DNA from: Pomphorhynchus laevis
Taxonomy: Eukaryota; Acanthocephala; Palaeacanthocephala; Echinorhynchida; Pomphorhynchidae
Assembly: GCA_012934845.2 (NCBI GenBank)
Contig: WNNJ02001595.1
Span: 186,001 to 250,000, forward strand
DNA: 64,000 bases
Direction: 5' to 3'
Shown here: one piece after another, positions 62,201-64,000 of the stretch
How the letters are laid out: each line of letters opens with the position of its first letter
How positions within the stretch are numbered: the stretch's first letter is position 1
Translations under genes and position numbers: made by a program
The notes under the pieces: generated by a model
What the model was told of the DNA's origin: nothing
Databases searched by the model: none
Seen by the model: only the letters and a program-made list of their open reading frames with translations

Positions 62201-62389
62201 CGGAACTGACAGGAATAATCTGGAACTGACAGGAATAATCTGGAACTGACAGGAATAATCTGGAACTGACAGGAATAATCTGGAACTGACAGGAATAATC
62301 TGGAACTGACAGGAATAATCTGGAACTGACAGGAATAATCTGGAACTGACAAGAATAATCTGGAACTGACAGGAATAATCTGGAATGTA
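62201..62389 (-). repeat. Nine tandem 20-bp monomers at the 5' end of X2 copy 2
   Basis: Nine near-identical copies of TGGAACTGACAGGAATAATC (one base changed in unit 1, one in unit 8), then a partial TGGAA. On the LINE strand the unit ends TTCCTGTCAGTTCCA. X2 copy 1 has only about one and a half units at 12495-12530. Comparable to the 5' promoter monomers of mouse L1. Confidence 0.85.
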
Positions 62390-63045
62390 TGCTATTTATC
62401 TGAAACTTTTTTGACAGTCATTTCTTTTGATAATTGATTCCAAGCATACACAGCTATTTGTGATAGCCTTTAAATCCTTAATCATCTACTAAGAAACAAC
62501 AATGTAATGACGGGATTAAGCAAACGGGTTGCTAAAATCGACCTCTGTTGCATGCAATTACATATCGGAGCGCACTTTGACAAACATCCAATAACCGGGA
62601 ATGCCACTGATCTTGCTTGAAGATACACATGAACCCTATTAACAATTAAAAATTAAAACAATATTCTATAAATTGGTTTATGTGCATATTTAGCTTCAAA
62701 TTATATTAGATTATAGTTTTGCTTGTATTAAGTGCAAAAGACTATTATCTCTGTTTAGTAACTAAAATCGTTAGTAGGGATATCCTTACTCAGTTATGTA
62801 TTGATGAATTGTTATGAAGTTTTATGAATTGCTTGGAAACAGTAAAAAATATATTTTTAAATTTTTTCGAAATTTAGTGTTTTAATCATCAGTTGTACAA
62901 TATTTTTAACTATCTTCAGATGATTCGTATACATATAAACAATTGAGTTCAATAGATTCGTAATTAGCATCAATGAAAACGTTTTCCCCGTTCATTAATG
63001 CAATTCAATTGATTTCCTTAACATAAGTCTTGGTTATTATAAATC
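62390..63045. other. AT-rich intergenic DNA
   Basis: No gene or named repeat seen. Confidence 0.4.
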
Positions 63046-64000
63046 TTACAATTACAGTTCAGATCGCTACGCTCGCGGAAAAATCTGTATTAATTAGGAG
63101 TTTAAACTATCTTGTTATACATATTAACTACTTACAAAGAACCTAAATTGGAAGAACCTAAACCTAAAAACCTATACCAGAAGAACCTACACAATCTTTA
63201 TTGAAATCTACACAAGAGACTTTACTCTGATAAAGTCTGAATATACATACATATAATGGTCAAACAGAGGAAGACTACAAAGCGAGGTGATGCTGCCAAG
63301 TTCGTGGATTATCAGGTTCGGTGTTCAAGTGAAGATTGTCATGTGTGGACAAGTGTTTCAGTTCCCGGGGAAAAGAAAATAGCTCTGTCTAATGCATCTT
63401 TCTACTGCGGGTACTGCTGCGCATCTTTGATAAATGATTTGAAGACGGAATCTACCCCCTTGGTTGTCGGTCAGTCGAGTTGTAATTCTCTTGGACCCAT
63501 ATCAGCTCCACCAATTCCAAAAAGCATAAGTGCCGGTCAAAGTAAGGAAGTTCTTATTTCCAAATCTACTAAGAATGTTGAAAATTCCAGTCATAGTGAT
63601 GGAAGCTATTCTAACTCTATATATCCCTCCTCAAGTCTTAACTCTATATATCCCTCCTCAAGTCTTGCAAATAATCCAATGAATATAGATTTAACTGTAG
63701 AGGGTGAGACTGTAGCCATGGATGTTCCAGTGCATTTACCTGATGTTACTAATGATGAAAATACATATTGTCAGGTTTTGAATCATGGTCATATGTCTGA
63801 TAATGGGACTGTCAAAAAGAAAGAACAAGCGTCAACGATAAGTCAACATACACTATCCGCAGTGTCACGTGACAGTCTCGAATTGCAAATTGGTAATAAT
63901 AGGAAACACACCGCTGATCGATGTAGATCTGTTATTCTGGCCAATGTAAGAGAATCTTTATTTGAGAACGCACAAGTACGTCTTAACGAGGACGTCCAGA
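63046..64000 (+). mobile_element. Y4: 5' part of a CR1-like LINE, runs off window
   Basis: The leader starts near ATTACAGTTCAGATCGCTAC with the CGCTACGCTCGCGG motif at 63065-63078 and an ACTACTTACAAAG stretch, then ORF1 from 63256. The element continues beyond the window. Confidence 0.7.
63256..64000 (+). CDS. Y4 ORF1 protein, N-terminal part (partial at window end)
   Basis: 248 codons open to the end of the window, from MVKQRKTTKRGD. Zinc-finger-like motif VRCSSEDCHVWTSVSVP...FYCGYC (C-x4-C-x-V-W-T...C-G-Y-C), then a Ser/Asn-rich linker with a 27-nt tandem duplication at 63613-63666 (NSIYPSSSL twice), then the start of the RRM-like region RCRSVILANVRESLFENAQV. It lines up with Y2 ORF1 residues 4-290. 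No break is visible so far, so this may be an intact copy of another Y subfamily. Confidence 0.8.
   Translation, partial: MVKQRKTTKRGDAAKFVDYQVRCSSEDCHVWTSVSVPGEKKIALSNASFYCGYCCASLINDLKTESTPLVVGQSSCNSLGPISAPPIPKSISAGQSKEVLISKSTKNVENSSHSDGSYSNSIYPSSSLNSIYPSSSLANNPMNIDLTVEGETVAMDVPVHLPDVTNDENTYCQVLNHGHMSDNGTVKKKEQASTISQHTLSAVSRDSLELQIGNNRKHTADRCRSVILANVRESLFENAQVRLNEDVQ

Noticed and set aside
62201-62389. CRISPR-like array of 20-bp repeats
   Set aside because: Units are directly contiguous with no spacers, and the setting is a LINE 5' end in animal DNA.
1-64000. Bacterial, plasmid or phage origin
   Set aside because: Spliced ribosomal-protein gene, eukaryotic tRNA, CR1-like, Jockey-like, PLE and Gypsy relics, and no operon-like gene packing.

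Overview
The window is animal nuclear DNA from an AT-rich, repeat-laden invertebrate genome. Evidence: three copies of the ribosomal protein S21 gene with an intact coding exon behind a pyrimidine-AG splice acceptor, one eukaryotic tRNA-Glu gene with A and B boxes, and at least seven retroelement lineages of metazoan type. I cannot place the phylum from sequence alone. Almost everything that codes, apart from RpS21 and the tRNA, belongs to retrotransposons.

Names used here are working labels. RLE1: non-LTR retroelements with an N-terminal Cys cluster, an RT carrying a GVRPIGIGE signature, and a C-terminal restriction-like nuclease (copies at 0.2-2.8 kb minus and 2.85-6.06 kb plus, head to head). 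RLE2: a PHD-like finger/RT/nuclease relative (42.8-45.4 and 48.5-48.6 kb, split by a nested LINE). J: a Jockey/I-like LINE with a CCHC gag and APE/RT (6.5-9.9 kb plus; 54.2-57.8 kb minus). X: a CR1/L2-like LINE group, with subfamilies X1 (fragments at 9.9, 11.1, 28.8-32.0, 38.0 kb; long copy 45.4-48.5 kb), X2 (12.5-17.2 and 57.9-62.2 kb) and internally deleted X3 (15.6-17.0, 17.4-18.3, 27.5-28.7 kb). Y: a second CR1-like group (20.1-24.1; 37.1-37.8; 48.7-53.0, apparently intact; 63.1 kb to the window end). Penelope-like (PLE) RT fragments lie at 19.9, 25.4, 32.1 and 35.4-36.3 kb. Two Ty3/Gypsy-type LTR fossils lie at 34.0 and 40.1-42.3 kb.

Layout: 0-12 kb is RLE1 x2, J1 and X1 scraps. 12.5-17.4 kb is X2 with X3 nested inside. 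17.4-28.7 kb is a large inverted duplication: each arm has an X3 relic, an AT-rich repeat, RpS21 and a PLE fragment, and a Y LINE plus 1.2 kb of AT-rich DNA sit in the middle. 28.8-37.1 kb holds an X1 copy, PLE debris with palindromes, and a third RpS21 copy in direct orientation with the second. 37-45 kb has a Y 5' end, X1 debris, tRNA-Glu, a Gypsy fossil and RLE2. 45-64 kb has the best-preserved LINEs.

Main points of interest: a covarying two-stem hairpin at the 3' end of X elements; a nine-copy 20-bp monomer array at the 5' end of an X2 LINE; hammerhead-like motifs around PLE debris; a 155-bp inverted repeat with a 42-bp palindrome in its loop; RpS21 triplication with only synonymous differences; HAL1-like ORF1-only and core-deleted LINE derivatives; and a fold-back junction with a GAAA loop.
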